From contig VXAI01000447.1 in the NCBI GenBank assembly GCA_013399305.1, positions 293,231 to 357,230 on the forward strand: a stretch of 64,000 nucleotides of DNA. The letters are read 5' to 3'. Shown here piece by piece: positions 1 through 17,849 of the stretch (position 1 is the first letter of the stretch; every line of letters begins with the position of its first letter). Below the pieces are notes generated by a model that saw nothing but the letters and a program-made list of their open reading frames with translations, ran no database searches and was not told where the DNA came from. Source of the DNA: Rostratula benghalensis (lineage: Eukaryota > Chordata > Aves > Charadriiformes > Rostratulidae). The position numbers and the translations under genes are program-made.

Positions 1-3000
1 CCTGGAAAGTTGCAGCATTTGAAAGAATTTGGTGGGAGTAAGGAAGGATTTTTTCTTGACTGTGCATCTTAGAAATTTCTAATACGGATTCTTTCACGAG
101 AAAGTACCTGAAAAATTCAGAGGCTGGTGTCTGACCTAAAAAGAGCAGGAGCAGAAAGTTTAAGAGGAAGCCTTAGGGTTTGGTGTTTTTTTTAATAAGG
201 CTTTTCTTCTTGAAAGGCAGAAAAAGAAAGAAATCTGCAACTCTTTCTTTAGAATCGGTTCCCCATCACTGAGTCACGTTAACTGTAACGGTGTCGCTGC
301 TGTGTTTTCAAACTGTGCCAAATTACCAGCAAGTGTCTTTCCTTCCTGCATCACTTGTCCAGCACTGCTGACCAAGCAGACTGGGTGGGAGAATCAGTAG
401 CACCTACTTAGACCAGACAGTTTGAACAGAGTTCGGGGTTAGCCAGCTAATTAACTGCAGTTTTGCTCAGTGGAAAAAAAAAAAAAAAGCCAACAACAGC
501 AACAAACCACTAGAAGTGGGAGCCGAACATCGGATTTGCAGCTTGAGATGTGTTTTGTATTGTCAGGTACAACGTTCTGCCATTTCCTGACTCCCTCCCT
601 TGTTGCTGTGCATCCTTCAGTCACGGTGTCTTCTGTCCCCTGCTTTTCTGCCATCTCCTTTGTACTGGTACATATCTGCTGGAGATGCTGCCCTGCCCGG
701 TGTGCTGTGGGCTGACCTGAATCAGGACTGTTTTATTCTGCCACGGGAGAGGAGATTGAGGTTTCTGGGGGTGCAGAAGAAAGACACCCCAGTTTGTCAC
801 CTGAGGAGAAGGTGCCAAGGGAGCGTGTCACCTTCCTGGTGGGGAGAAGGGTGTTTTAGGCAGTCCACAAACATTGTCAGGCGTCCTGCAGGAGGAGGTG
901 CTATCCCCAAAGTCCGGAGAGGTAGTGAGGTGAGGAATCTGAAGGCACAGTGGTCACAGCATGTGTATTTTGTTAATTAAAGTGTGATGCTAATTGGAAA
1001 CGAGTCATGTAGATGAACCAGGAAAGCACATCCTCTGGGCTGCGGAGCTGCAGCGGCTGTTGGCAGCAGAGGGACGTGCTGGAGTGAGTGCACTCGATCC
1101 TTCAGACAATGAAAAACCTATTATCCAAAATCACAGAGGATCTCCAAAGATTTGCTGTTGGTAGACCTCTCTTGGCTAGGTTTTGTCGTAGTTCGTAATG
1201 AGGATTTGATGACTGCTGTCTCAGAACAAGCTTTTGGAGATGTTTTACTCTGTGATTTAGAAGTGAAGGTCCCATGTCACGTTTAGGAATGAGCAGATTT
1301 GTTGAGCAGTGGTAGAGGCGTTCTGAACATTTATTTCTGCATGTGGACCTCAGCTTCGTTAGAATAAAAGCATGAGTGTTGAGTGGATGGTAAAAGCAGT
1401 TGCTTTTGGTCCTAGCTTGTCTGTGGCATTTTAAATTATTTTGAAATAAATTACAGGATAGATGCAAAAATAAGAATAGGCCTTACAATAATCTCTGTAA
1501 AAAAATTATATAATATAAAGGAGAGGGAAGGAGTATAAGGGACATAGAGTGAATAGTTTTTTGAGTCTTTGGTGGCAAAAGCCTCAACATTTCAGACAAA
1601 TCTCTTAATTTCCTTGATCAAATATGTCTCTGGCCTCTCACTAATTATTTTTTCTAATCGTATTAGACAATTTCTATATATTAGCTAAAGAGAAAGTTTG
1701 TTGCATGCTGGTCGAACTATGTTGTGGCGCTCTCTCTTATTTTTATTTTTTAAAAAAAAGCACATTTACTTGTAATTCAAGTCAGCATCTTTTCCTCTTG
1801 GTATGTAGTGAGCACTAGGCAATATTGTGTAATATGTGTATGAACTAGAATAGATTAGGTAGATTTAGTGGTTTGTAGCACTGGATCTTTTAATAACTCC
1901 GTCTTTCAAAGGACCGTGGGGAGCTGCGGGTGCATCCCAGACCTGGCAGCTGAGTAACAGGGCTTCTGTCTTAAGTTATGCCAAAATCTTTATGCTGGTA
2001 CTTAGTTTGGACATTATCTACCAGTACTAGCAAGTTAATCCTGGCTTTCTGTGTCCAGTAAGATGAACACAACGTTTTTGCAGTCTTTAAAGGCGAGTAG
2101 GAGACGATATAGGCCAAAAATATTCCCCCCAAAAAACTTTGTTTAATGACTGTGAGTTGAAAAGCTGGGTTCCTGTTCGGCTGGCAAATGTCTCTGTATC
2201 CTACCCCTCCAAAGGCTCTGCCAGCTCGATGATGTTTGGTTCCTTAACACTGAGGACTAGCGGCCGTATGTTTCTAATCACGCTAAAAGGTCACTGACAG
2301 GGTAAAAAAAAAAAAAAAGTTACAGTTCTACTTGTGTTATTTTTGTTAACATCTCAGATTCTGAAATTCGGAGGCAGTTTTAACAGTCTGCTCCCTCCTG
2401 TTTTCTTCCCGTGGTTGGTTGTGGTCCAGGGGTTCTCGCTGTTGTTTTCTACTCACTTCCAAGTCCTGTTTCTCCCCAGTAAGGGAAGGCTGCAACCCCT
2501 GGCTGCCACGCACAGCAAAGTCAGTGAACTGGCGAGTGCAGGCGATCCTCCTTCCTAAAGCAGAGCCAGAGGAGCCCTGCTGAGAGCACCCAGCAGAGTT
2601 GCAGGGTGCCCTGCAGCCTGAATTCCTGCTTCACTCGTGCCCGTGAGTCCTGCACTGCCTGTGGTTTATTATAGTTAAAAAAAAAGAACTCTTGTAGTTA
2701 TCTGTTCATGTAGAGACTCCCAGTATGGCGTCCGAGGCAAGTCGCAGGCTTGGAACAGCTTATTTTTATAAAGCCTAACCTTTTGTGGGGGGTTTTTTCC
2801 CCTCCAAATTTGACTTGCCAGTTTGTGTCTAAGGTGATGTGAAAGGACAGCTGGGGTTACCAACCCGGTGGTGTGAAAAGTAGCCGTTTGCTACAGCCAC
2901 GAGCAGCTGAGAACTGAAATGTGGTCCCCTTTGCAAGTCCCAGCTGAGTTTTTTTCCTGTGTCTGAGTCTGGCTGTTCTAGGCAAGGAGGGGGAGAGAGG

Positions 3001-6000
3001 GAGAGCAGGAGACTTGAAAAAGAAAAGAGGCTTCCTAGTGGTGTTGGTCTGTGAGCAGCGATGAGGGATGAGACTGCGGAGAGATCACCACCTGCCCAGC
3101 TCGTGGCTGAGTCTCTGTTCCCTGTGTGTGAAACCCTACATTTTAGCGGTAAGGGAAGGACTGCTCGCCAAAACACCTGGAGAGCTGGTCCTTAAGTGTT
3201 CCCTGCGTTACTGTTACCGTGGAAGTCACAGGAATGCTGATGCTGGGAGCAGAGTGATCTCTCCCCAGTGGAATTCCCCACACGCAGGGAGAGCAGAGCA
3301 TGGAGATCGTGCCTCGCGCGCGGCTTTGTCCCCTTTGTGCTCTGAGCAGGCAGCAGCCGTGACTGTGGCTGGTCCTGGCTTGTTCAGGCAACACACACAG
3401 TATTTGCCCACTCTCTTGGTGGGATGCTTTCCCTTTGTCCCAGCACAGCTGGGATGCCACAGAGCCAACACAAGGTCCTCACTCTGCGTTTCAATCCGTG
3501 GGTCCTGGTCCCGCAGCCGCCTGGGGAGGCTGGAGCCATCCCCTTGGCACCAGCGCGGGGGGCTTTGTGTCCACGGGCAGGGCAAGGGCCAGGTGAGTTC
3601 ATTGTTCAGCCAAGTGCATCTCCACTTCTTGGCCATGGATTGTTTCAAAAGGCATTGCAGAGTTATTTGCTTTGAATGAAAGTAGATTATTTAGTGTCTC
3701 TAGGTAGCGGGTCCTTTCTCAATGTACTGTTCTAAATGTGCAGGTCTTCTGGAGTAGGAATATCACAAGTTCCTGTAAAGGAGCTGTTTTTAAGATGTTG
3801 AGGCAGTTAACAGAATCTCAACCTAAGCATGTTTAGTAACGTTTAGACAGCAAGACAACTTTTTTATGAAATTAATTTTAAGTTAGTTTATTACATGCTG
3901 TTGGTAATATTTTAAAACAGGAAAAATATTTTTCTTTAAAGACAAAATGCTGTATGTTTTTTAACAGATGACATAATTTAGTGTTTTCAAAAACGTTTAA
4001 TGGTCTTGGTATGAAGTTTTCTCATTCTTTTGATTTCTATGTTTCTTGTTCTATTTTAACAACTGTTTTCCAAAAGAAAAGAGGCATATGTAAATAAACA
4101 CCAGAAAAGAGTCCTATATGAAATTCTGTTCTAACTGGCCATAAAATTATTAGTAATATTTGTTATTGTTCATTAGCTCTCAGCTACTATTCAAGCCTTT
4201 GTTGAAAGAATTGCTGTTGTATTTTCAAGATGAGAACTACTTAGCTAGTTTTGTCATAATCCTGTACTCTGTATAAAAATCTTTTTATAAAGAAAGTCTA
4301 ATAGGCTAACAAGCAATAATATATTCCATTTGGTGTGCACAGATTGTGACTTGCAGGCTGTAGTACATATTGTTGATACAGTTTATAATTGTCTTCAATC
4401 TCAAGGCCATCACTTTTGAAAAGCGATCCATATTAACTTTGATTGTGAAAAAAAATGAAGCCTGGGCTGTTGCCCTGTGAGATATAATTCATCCTCTAGA
4501 CTTCTCTGTGAGTATATGTGCCCATCCACATCAAATCTCTCTTAGGTGAAGGATGAAATGGCTGTAGGTGACTTCATACTACAGAGGTTAAAAAAGTAGT
4601 TTAGCTATAAACTTCATGACTGTTTCAATCTCCCTGTTTTTCTTAGGCTCTCTAGTGTTTGTAACTCGATGAGAACGGTTCCCACTGCCACTGTAGCCCT
4701 GATAAAGCAAAAAAAAAAACCAAACAAAAAACCTTTGCACTCTGGGGCCACACGAGTTCAGCCTGACAGCTGCCTGTTTTCCTCGAGGTACCAGGGGCAA
4801 GCTAAAGGGAGGGGTTTTTTTTTTTTTTAATGAGCAGCAGCTTGAGCTGCTCTTCTTTCCAAGGCTGTGTGGGTTATTTTGTCCACTTCATAGGTGGGAT
4901 TTGTCCATTGTGTTAGAGAATTCCACCCAAGGCAGAGAGATTGCGCCTTCACAAAGGATCACGGGGCCCTAACGTGTGAAGCAGGAACAGGCTGTTCCCT
5001 GCCATTCTTCAGAGCTTGGCTAATGCTGGGCTCATCTAAAGATTTTTTCCAAAGCAGCAGGATCAGGATATTGAATTTTAAGGCAGCTCTATCATTGATG
5101 CAGAGCATAAAATAAACCAGCTTCACAACCACATCCCAGATCATTGCCTGTGGATTTCTCCCAGATTTTTCCCCATAGGAAAAAAATCTCCCTGTTGCTC
5201 TCGAGATTGCTGGCTCACTGGCCCTGCAGGCAGCAGCTCACTGACCCGGTGACACTGGGAGCCCCGAGGAATGATGAAGTAATTCACATTTTTTTGGTGA
5301 AATGCTTTGAGGAGAAAAAGAGACGTGTAACTGCAAAGTAGAGAAATCCAGGGCGTATTGAGACCTGGAGCAAGCATCTAAAATGAGGGGTGTTTTGTTT
5401 TTTTTTCATTTGCAGCTACCAAATTTGAGCCCAAAAGTTAGAAAAGAGGCTGAGCAGTGAAAGCCTTTTCCCTTTTACCCCAGTGCAGACCTGCCAAGGT
5501 GTGCATGTTTGTGGATGCCCACACGTGTGTCTCTGCAGGGATGTATACAGGCACGGGGCAGCACTTTGGAAAATGCCAGGTTCCCTTAGGGAAGGGAAAT
5601 CCCTCCGAAGGGGCTGCCTGGTTGTACAATCTGTGTCTCGTGCCCTTCTACGAGCCCTGTGCCCACCCTAGACCCTGCAGCCAAGTCTGTGGGACACTGG
5701 TGAAACCCACCGGGACCCCAAGCTGGGCTCCTGCTGCACCCCACCTGGATCTGGTGGTCTGTGAACATGGTAATTCCCTGGGGAGTCTGTAAGTGACTAC
5801 GTATTCTCCAACCATGGCTACCGAGTCCTAGACTCACACTGCCAGACTGCCCCCTGCTCAGTGACCAGTGTCACCCTGCTCAGTGTCCCCATCACCAAGC
5901 AGCCGCAGGTCCGTCCCTGGCCCCAGCCTGGCTCAGGCTCCTTCCTGGGGAGCCTCACGCTCTTCTCAGGGTGTAGACACCCTTCTGCCCTCCCTTCCCT

Positions 6001-7325
6001 CTGGTGGCTGCTCTCATCCTGGTGGAGGAGAGGCAGCGGGGAGAGCTTCCTGGAGCATTTTGTTCTTTGCACTTCAGCGGCTGAAACTGAGGAGGAGCCA
6101 GCACCAGCCCTTTACAGAGCACCAGCAGACGGAGGCTACGACCTAAGGGTTTTCCCTTTGTGACTTTCCAGTAGCTAAAACGGCAACCAAAGCTGTGTTG
6201 CTCACCCCCACTGCTGGTCAGCAGACAGCCTGTGTGTGCTGGGCACCTCCTGTGGGCTTCAGAGCCCCTCACCTGGGGAGGAAAGGGCTTAGTCCTGCCG
6301 AGAGACCCTGTGGGCAGCAGTGAGCTCTGCTTGCTGAGTGGTGACAGGGACAGAAACCACCTGAGAGTAGAACTGAGGCATGCCTTCTGCTGAAGCCATG
6401 CCCTCAAGCTTCCCAGGAACTAGATTTTTGGAGTTGCTTGGGATAACTGCCCCCTGGAGCTCCAGATCCCACTGTCCACCAGCCTAGAACTTTAAATCCT
6501 GCAGCAGATTTTTTTTTTCTTTGGGGTGGCTGCTCCTGAGTGCTGCTCGCTGGTCTCTGCTTTGGTGATTTCATCTCCTCACCCTGGGAGCTGGTCTTGG
6601 CTTTGTTTGGAGCAAGGAAGAGCAAGGTCTGGAGAGCAAATCCAAGGCACGTTGCCTCAGCCTCACCACACCGAGCTCACCTTCCTCCTGCTCCCTGTGC
6701 TGGCTGGAAAGAGCATCCTGGGGATGCAGTGCCTCACCCGAGCCCCCCTCTGCAGCACTGCCATGGCCTGCCACCCTCCGGGGATGCCAGTGTCCTGCCC
6801 CTGTTTTGTCACAGCCCTGCCTTCAGACCTTCCTATCCCATCCTTGGTAGGAGCTGGGTGTCTTCTGCAGAGTCTTGGCGAAGGCAGGGACAGGCAGGGA
6901 GCTGGCTCTGTACTGGCCAAGGAGAAGGGGAGCTGCCATAAAGCTTTCCTTGAGCTTCCCTTTGCTTTCCCTTGCCCTGCTCCCTACATGGGTTCTCCCT
7001 TCCCCCTCGATACGAGGCCTTATTCCAACCCGAGGGGACCGAGCCCGCCCGCAGCTTCTCCATCCCTCGGAGAGCCCCGGGGCGCTGCTGCAGAGCTGGC
7101 CTCTGCTCGGGGATGGAGCCACCACCTCCAGCCCATCCACGCTCCCCCCTCCCTGGTGCCAGCGTCCCAGTGCTCTCTGCCTTGTACCCTGGGGCATGGC
7201 CACGGTAGGGACATCTGCTTTCACGGGGTTAAAGCTTTTTCCTTCACTGATTGCTCCACAACCCCCCATAGCTTTGCAGGGGCACTACAGGGTTGCTACC
7301 TCCCCTCTTGCCTTTCCGTAGGAGC

Positions 7326-7356
<31 letters not shown>

Positions 7357-7705
7357 CTGATCTGCTCTTTTTTGGCCTCTGTAAACCCTCTCCAAACCTT
7401 TTTGGAGGATTTTTAACATCCTCCAGCGAGATGTGAGCTCCATGGAGCCGGAGGGAACGCAGGCAATCGAGCTGGGCAGCCTGGTTGCCACCGTGGCCAG
7501 TGGCTTGTGAGGTGCCTTGGGCTGCCTTGGGTGGAAGGAGGGAGGCCGGCCCGGCAGCGCCGGGGGGACGCCGGCCGCTGCTTTGGAGTCGGGAGAGGAT
7601 TCTGCTGTACTTTTTTCCTGTCTGTAGGTTTTATTCAGACAATATGTAATGATTGAGTGATTTACAATTCAGTGTTAAGCTAATGAAAACGTTGATAATG
7701 GTGAT
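1..7705 (+). other. non-coding stretch, possible RIMS4 3' UTR or downstream flank
   Basis: No convincing coding exon is visible on either strand. The first 5.4 kb is AT-rich with scattered A and T runs (474-488, 2304-2318, 4816-4829). From about 5.4 to 7.6 kb it is richer in G+C and still lacks recognisable protein. It ends at a + strand AATAAA. In human, RIMS4 lies next to KCNK15 in convergent orientation, so this could be the long RIMS4 3' UTR or sequence beyond it. I looked for the C-terminal C2 domain of RIMS4 and did not see it. Assignment rests on synteny and the poly(A) signal only. Other AATAAA hexamers occur earlier on this strand (for example 1445-1450), so the transcript could end sooner. 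Confidence 0.3.
7326..7353 (+). repeat. poly(G) homopolymer, 28 bases
   Basis: An uninterrupted run of 28 G on the + strand. It may form a G-quadruplex, and its exact length may be a sequencing or polishing error. Confidence 0.95.
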
Positions 7706-7711
7706 AATAAA
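7706..7711 (+). terminator. polyadenylation signal AATAAA, + strand
   Basis: AATAAA lies in AT-rich sequence and is followed within about 10 bases by a T-rich tract (about 7718-7750) that could act as the downstream element. It would end a + strand transcript coming from the left, most likely RIMS4 by synteny (inference). Confidence 0.5.
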
Positions 7712-7730
7712 ACCTTTCTTTTTTTTTTTT

Positions 7731-9042
7731 TTCTTTTTTTGTTTTTTTTCCTATGGTGTGTTGGAGGGTTTTTATGGAGTGTCTCTGCCTCTTATCGTCA
7801 ACCTACAATTTCAGCTGGCCCATCCCTTCTCCCTGGGCCTGAAGGGAATGAGGGGAGTCAGGATGGTGGTGTCCCAGTGCCATCCCAGACTCCTTTCCAG
7901 TGCTGTCCTGGGAAGGGCCCTCCCTCTCTGCATCAACCCCAGCTTCACACCTGCATTCCCCTGTGCTGGTTCCAGATGCAACGTGGCTGTGGGCACCTCT
8001 GGCACAGAGCTAAGCCTGTGACCAAAAGCCTTCTGTTCCTGTGGTTTTCTTCCCAAGACCCTTCCTGGTCAACACTGGCCACTAGAGATTGGTTTCAAAA
8101 CCCTGGAGGTGCAGACACTGCTGGCAGAAAACACCCCTGGCCCAGGCTGTCAGAATTCCAGGAGTCCGTGTGTGGTCAGGGGGAGCCTGGGGACCCTGGG
8201 GGCCGGAGACCCATGGGTGTTACTGGGTGTGCAGCTACTGCCTGGTCCTGGGTGGCCTCCAGTGTTTGGGGGTTCTGGGGTGAGTCCTGCTGTGGGGGTC
8301 TGTGGCAGGGGGCAGTGAGAACAGGGAGCACTCCCTTGGGAGCCACCACGAGCTCTTTTCCCAGGGGAATTACAAGGGGCCACAGCGTCCCCGTCAACTG
8401 GGAGTTTCTTAAAGGTTTTTCTTACGTCTCCAAATCCCTCTGCAGGTCCTTCTCCCTCCCCACCAGCCACCTGCCTGCCTGCCCCAGCTGCAGCCCGGGG
8501 GGAATGGCGGTGGAGGGAGGAGGAGGAGGATTTCTCCAGTGGCACAAGTGTCTGGAAAAGGCCAGCACAGCACTCCCAGCCTTGGGCTGACAGCCAGGGC
8601 AAGGGTGGGGGGAGATGGGACACGGCGACAAAGGGGCTGAGCTGGTGGGGTCAGCATGAAATGACACCACTGAGGAGCTGAGAAATCAATGAAATCCTCA
8701 GTTTTTAAACCCTGTTTTAGATGCTCACAGCTTGTTTCCCCCCACTCCTTTACCCTTTTATTTAAACCAAGACCCACATCTGGTCCAGGTTTGGGGCCAC
8801 TGGTGCCAAGCAATGCAGCTTCTGAGCATGGGGGGGATCTTCAGCTGGGGCATTTTGGTGGTGGGAGGCTGGCCAGCTCTGTCACTGTCCCTTCCCTGCC
8901 CTCATCAAGGGGACGAGCTGAAGCCAGGATGAAGGTCCTCTATGAGATCCCTGTTGCCCCGGGGGCAGGCAGGATGGATCTCCAGGTGGAGAACCTGCCA
9001 GGGGGCATCCCCCTCCCCAAATCAAGGCACCCAGCGAGGAAC

Positions 9043-9094
<52 letters not shown>

Positions 9095-9644
9095 CCCCTT
9101 GGCTACCCTGGGATCACAGCAAGCCCCATTGCAGACTGTCACCGCTGGCACTGCCCTGCCCTGCTGCCAGCCACTGCCACCAGACCTCCTGCCCGTCCCT
9201 GTGCTCACCCGCCTGGGCATCCCCTGTCTCCAGGCCCAAATCCCAGCCATTTTAGAATCTGGAACAAGAAAATCCCAGTCACAGCAAGCCTTTATGGCTT
9301 TGGGGTGACATCAAAGCTCACTCCAGGGAAGCCCAAGCACCAGGAAAGGTCAGAAACGGGAAGGTCAGTGGCTGGGGAGGAGCCCAGGGCATCTCCATGT
9401 GGAGGCAAATGGACCATCCCGTGCTGGGCAACGAGACCCAGCTCTGGGACAGCTGCTCCAACCCCTTCTCTCCAGTGCCCAAACATCCCAGCAAACACCC
9501 CAGGGATGATATCCCTGGATATAAACACTGCAGATGCCCCCGTGGCAGGGGAGCCAGCCCTGGTGTACCCCAGCAGCCGGTCAGGAGCGGGGCCTGGGGC
9601 TTGGACACGTCCCTCTGCTCATCCTCGTGACAAATGACCAACCA
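7731..9644. other. convergent intergenic interval
   Basis: This interval lies between the + strand poly(A) signal on the left and the - strand poly(A) signal of KCNK15 on the right. Long open frames here (for example about 7.74-8.59 kb) show no family similarity and come from GC-rich, stop-poor sequence. The only clear structure is the poly(C) run at 9045-9093. Confidence 0.6.
9045..9093 (+). repeat. poly(C) homopolymer, 49 bases
   Basis: An uninterrupted run of 49 C on the + strand (G on the - strand), the longest homopolymer I noted in the window. It lies just beyond the KCNK15 3' end and creates artificial polyproline and polyglycine frames. The true length is uncertain. Confidence 0.95.
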
Positions 9645-9663
9645 CCAGCAGCTGGATTCACCT

Positions 9664-9669
9664 TTTATT
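9664..9669 (-). terminator. KCNK15: KCNK15 polyadenylation signal
   Basis: TTTATT on the + strand reads AATAAA on the - strand. It is the probable end of the KCNK15 transcript, about 1.36 kb after the stop codon. Confidence 0.6.
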
Positions 9670-9900
9670 AAACTGCCCAGAACAAGAAGAGGAGAGAGCA
9701 AAGCTTGCCCTGAGGCCTTCCCACCGCCGGTGCTCTGCACGCCTTCCCCACTGGGAAAAGGGGATTTTCCTCCAGGCCAATGCCCTCAGAGGGTATTTTA
9801 GGTAGAACCAAGAGTGGAAATGTCCCTTTACTGGGGAGAAAAAAATGAAACGGAGCTGCTGCCCCTGACAGAGCCCAGTCCTGTTTTCTTGCAGATGAGA

Positions 9901-9969
9901 CAGGATGGATGTGGGCCATGTTGGGGGGCACCAGGCAGGATGGATGTGGGCAATGTTGAGGGGCACCAG
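9901..9969. repeat. 35-bp tandem duplication
   Basis: Two adjacent copies of a 35-bp unit (starting at 9901 and 9936) differ at only a few positions. The repeat lies inside the KCNK15 3' UTR. Confidence 0.85.
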
Positions 9970-11026
9970 CTGGAAACAGCCTCCCAGGTGGGGTGTGCGG
10001 GTACCACATCCCGCCCAGGGACACACCGAGGTGGGCTCACCCCATCTCTCATAACCCCAGCAGCGAGGAGCACAAACCCAAACCAGCACCAACGCTGGGC
10101 TGGCAGCGGGGGGAAAGGGTGGTGAAGGAAAGGGTGATTTTAGGTAATGACTTCATCAGGGTCAAACCCTTTGCAGGTGGCTCTACACGGTCCTGCCAGG
10201 CTCTGCCTGGGGCTGTGCCCTCTGTGGGGTCTGGGCTCACCCCAGAGGAGAGCTGTGCCTGGACTGGAGGAGCTCAGCTTCCCCTGGGAATGGGATGCTG
10301 CATCCCACCGGCCAGCTCAGCCTGGGGGACCTGCTGCCGTGGGGTAAGGTGAGCTGGTGGGTCAGTGGGTGGGGGGGTGCACCTCCAGCTTCCCAAAGTC
10401 CTGAGCCAGCCACGAGCCTGAGCTTAGACCCAGAGAGCTGGTGCCGGGAGATGCAGGACCGCAGCCTGTCCCCTCCTGCCCACCTCTCCCTGCCCACCCA
10501 CCAGCTGCAAACCTGCTGCGTGGTACCCACTTACCTGCACCCACTGCCAGGGGAGAACTTGAAGATCCCCAGCCCTGCGGGGCTCGCTAACACGGGCTTT
10601 GGTACAGCCTCAGCAAGGGCCATCCAGCCCCTGCCACGAGAGGTGGGTGCTGGCCGTGGCCACAGCCAAGGCTGGGCAGGGCCGGGGGGGGACAGCAACA
10701 CCTCCCTCTGGAGAACAGGGGGGGTGGGAAAGCAAACCTACAGCTCGCTGGCCTTCACGTCGGTGGGGGGCTTCCCGCCAGACCCAAGTGCTCGAACCTA
10801 CTTGGGAGGAAAAAGCAAAGAAAACTAACAGTAACAGTGCTAATTCCGTGCCGGCGAAAAGGGAAGGGTTAGTTCTCAACGGGGACTAAAGGCGCCTGCC
10901 CGGGGCTGGCTGCCAGCAGGGAGGGGAGGAGGAAGAGAAGAAGTGAGAGCGGTAGGAAGGACCTGCCGTCTCCGTTCAGAATTCATCACCGTGGTAAGGC
11001 TCGGGCAGCGAGAGGAGCTGGGTGTT

Positions 11027-16053
<5,027 letters not shown>

Positions 16054-16261
16054 NNNNNNNNNNNNNNNNNNNNNNNNNNNNNNNNNNNNNNNNNNNNNNN
16101 NNNNNNNNNNNNNNNNNNNNNNNNNNNNNNNNNNNNNNNNNNNNNNNNNNNNNNNNNNNNNNNNNNNNNNNNNNNNNNNNNNNNNNNNNNNNNNNNNNNN
16201 NNNNNNNNNNNNNNNNNNNNNNNNNNNNNNNNNNNNNNNNNNNNNNNNNNNNNNNNNNNNN
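16054..16261. other. assembly gap (208 N)
   Basis: A run of 208 N removes the KCNK15 5' UTR and core promoter. The flanks are extremely GC-rich on the left and a GC-rich minisatellite on the right, which explains the sequencing failure. Any reading frame crossing it is meaningless. Confidence 0.98.
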
Positions 16262-16640
16262 GACTCCGCGCACCGGCGGCTCCGCGCACCGGGCACCCGC
16301 TGCAGCGGGCACCGGGTCGGTCCTGCGGGCACTGGGCACCGGCTGCTGCACGTACTGGCTCCTGCAGGAACCAGACCCCTGGGCACTGGGTCCCTGGGCA
16401 CTGGGTTCTGCAGGCACCGGGCACTGTCTGCTCCGGGCACCACCTTCCCTGGTCACCGGGTCCCCCAGGCACTGACTCCCGTGGGCAGCGGTCACCAGCT
16501 CCCCAGGCATCACCTGCTTCGGGCACCGGCTCCTGCGGGCACTGGGCAGCAGCTGCTCCAGGTCCTGGTTCCTGCGGGCACAAGCACCAGTTCCCATTCA
16601 CACCAGGACCGGCTCCCGCATGCCCCGAGCCCACCATGCC
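16262..16640. repeat. degenerate GC-rich minisatellite upstream of KCNK15
   Basis: Imperfect short units recur, built on a core like GGGCACYGGS followed by CTCCTGCGGGC or similar. Spacing is irregular, about 15-30 bases. The array directly borders the assembly gap and may continue into it. It lies in the presumed KCNK15 promoter or 5' flank. Confidence 0.75.
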
Positions 16641-17454
16641 TGGCAGCACCGGGACAGGGGTGGCAGCCCCAGCCTGCAGGCACCCCTACCGGAGCTGTGC
16701 TCCATCCCACACCGGTGACATCAATAACGGTGCTTTCCCCCAAAGCCGCACCTGGCTGCGTGCTCCTGGGCCAGAGGAGCTCCCTGTGCCAGCATCCTTG
16801 CCACCTCCCTGCCTGCAAGCGGGGACCTTTGGGTTGTGTGGGCCACCACCGGTCCCGCAGCCCTGCGGTGGCATCCCCGGGTGGGGGATGCTCCATCCGT
16901 TGAGGAACGCGCTGCGGTGCCCGTTACCCGTCTTCTCTCCGCGTTTTCCAGCCGATCTGGCCGGTTGTGTCCAGTGCTATTTTGGGAGAGCAGAAAGGAA
17001 CACAACAACCAGGTCCAGCGTTTCTGCTCCTTTCTCTGACACCTTCATCAGATGCTGCGGGCGCGGGGGGGACGCAGGGCCTGACCAGCGCTGTGCTGGT
17101 GTGGGGGGCGGTGAGCAGAGCCTCTCCATGCTGATGTGCTCCAGACAGCCCAGGTGGGGTTGGAGGTGCAGGGGAATTAGCTTGGTAGGAGGCTGAGCCC
17201 ACAGAGTGAAGACCCTGTTTCTCACGATTGGTTTCCTGAGCTTTTATGTAGCCCTTATCTTTCTCTTTTAAAAATAGAAAGATACTTCTCCAAGTTGTAT
17301 GTTGCAGGAGATGGTATCTCCTTCGAGAAATAACCTCTCCTTCTTGTGACTGGGAATAAAAGAAACAAGGAAATCAAACCAGCGAGCAGGCTTACATCCA
17401 TCTTCATTCCTCCTCACTTCTCTGGAGAGGACAAGACACTTTGGGCCTTAATCG

Positions 17455-17640
17455 CAGCAAAGGAGGTTTGACTTGGACATAAGAAAAACTTTCAACCCGT
17501 GGAGAGAGTGAACACATGGGAACAGATTGCTTGGGGATTTGTGGCAGCCCCCTCCCTGGAGGAGTTTAAAAATAAGATAAGCAGATGTCTGGATGTCTGC
17601 TGGTAGAGATCTGGATCAGGTCTGGGTAGAGCTGATACCC
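17455..17640 (+). mobile_element. old CR1-type LINE remnant
   Basis: In one frame the sequence reads FDLDIRKTFNPWRE, then after a stop and shifts resembles the [19 protein letters not shown] part of CR1 reverse transcriptase (ccctccctggaggagtttaa at the DNA level). Stops and frameshifts mark it as decayed. Confidence 0.55.
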
Positions 17641-17849
17641 TCCCAGAGCAGGGGATCACTCACTGCCCTCCTGGAGCCCCTGCCAGCCCTCTCCTCTGCA
17701 TTGCCATGCCCAGCACGAGGGACACGGTGCCCTTTCCCGCCGTAATCCTGAACTCTTTCACCCTGGGCGCTCGCCACTTCCCTCCTCCCAGCACCGTTAG
17801 TGAAAGTTGTTACTGAAGAAAAAAAAATCCAGGCCCCGGCATCCATCAC

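Larger units (their letters stand above)
9645..11026 (-). other. KCNK15: KCNK15 3' UTR
   Basis: The sequence runs from the KCNK15 stop codon to just past a - strand AATAAA at 9664-9669, about 1.4 kb. No coding similarity is seen in it. It contains a two-copy 35-bp tandem repeat at 9901-9969. The boundary is inferred from the poly(A) signal; RNA evidence would be needed to fix the cleavage site. Confidence 0.65.

Noticed and set aside
6526..7416. 296-codon + strand open frame
   Set aside because: Overlaps other open frames on both strands, runs through the poly(G) tract and shows no domain or family similarity; GC-rich stop-poor sequence explains it.
1..7705. Search for RIMS4 coding exons
   Set aside because: No C2-domain segment or RIMS4 C-terminus seen; only a UTR or flank assignment by synteny is possible.
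7739..8590. 283-codon + strand open frame
   Set aside because: Starts in a T-rich tract after a poly(A) signal, has no recognisable motif, and has equally long frames on the opposite strand.
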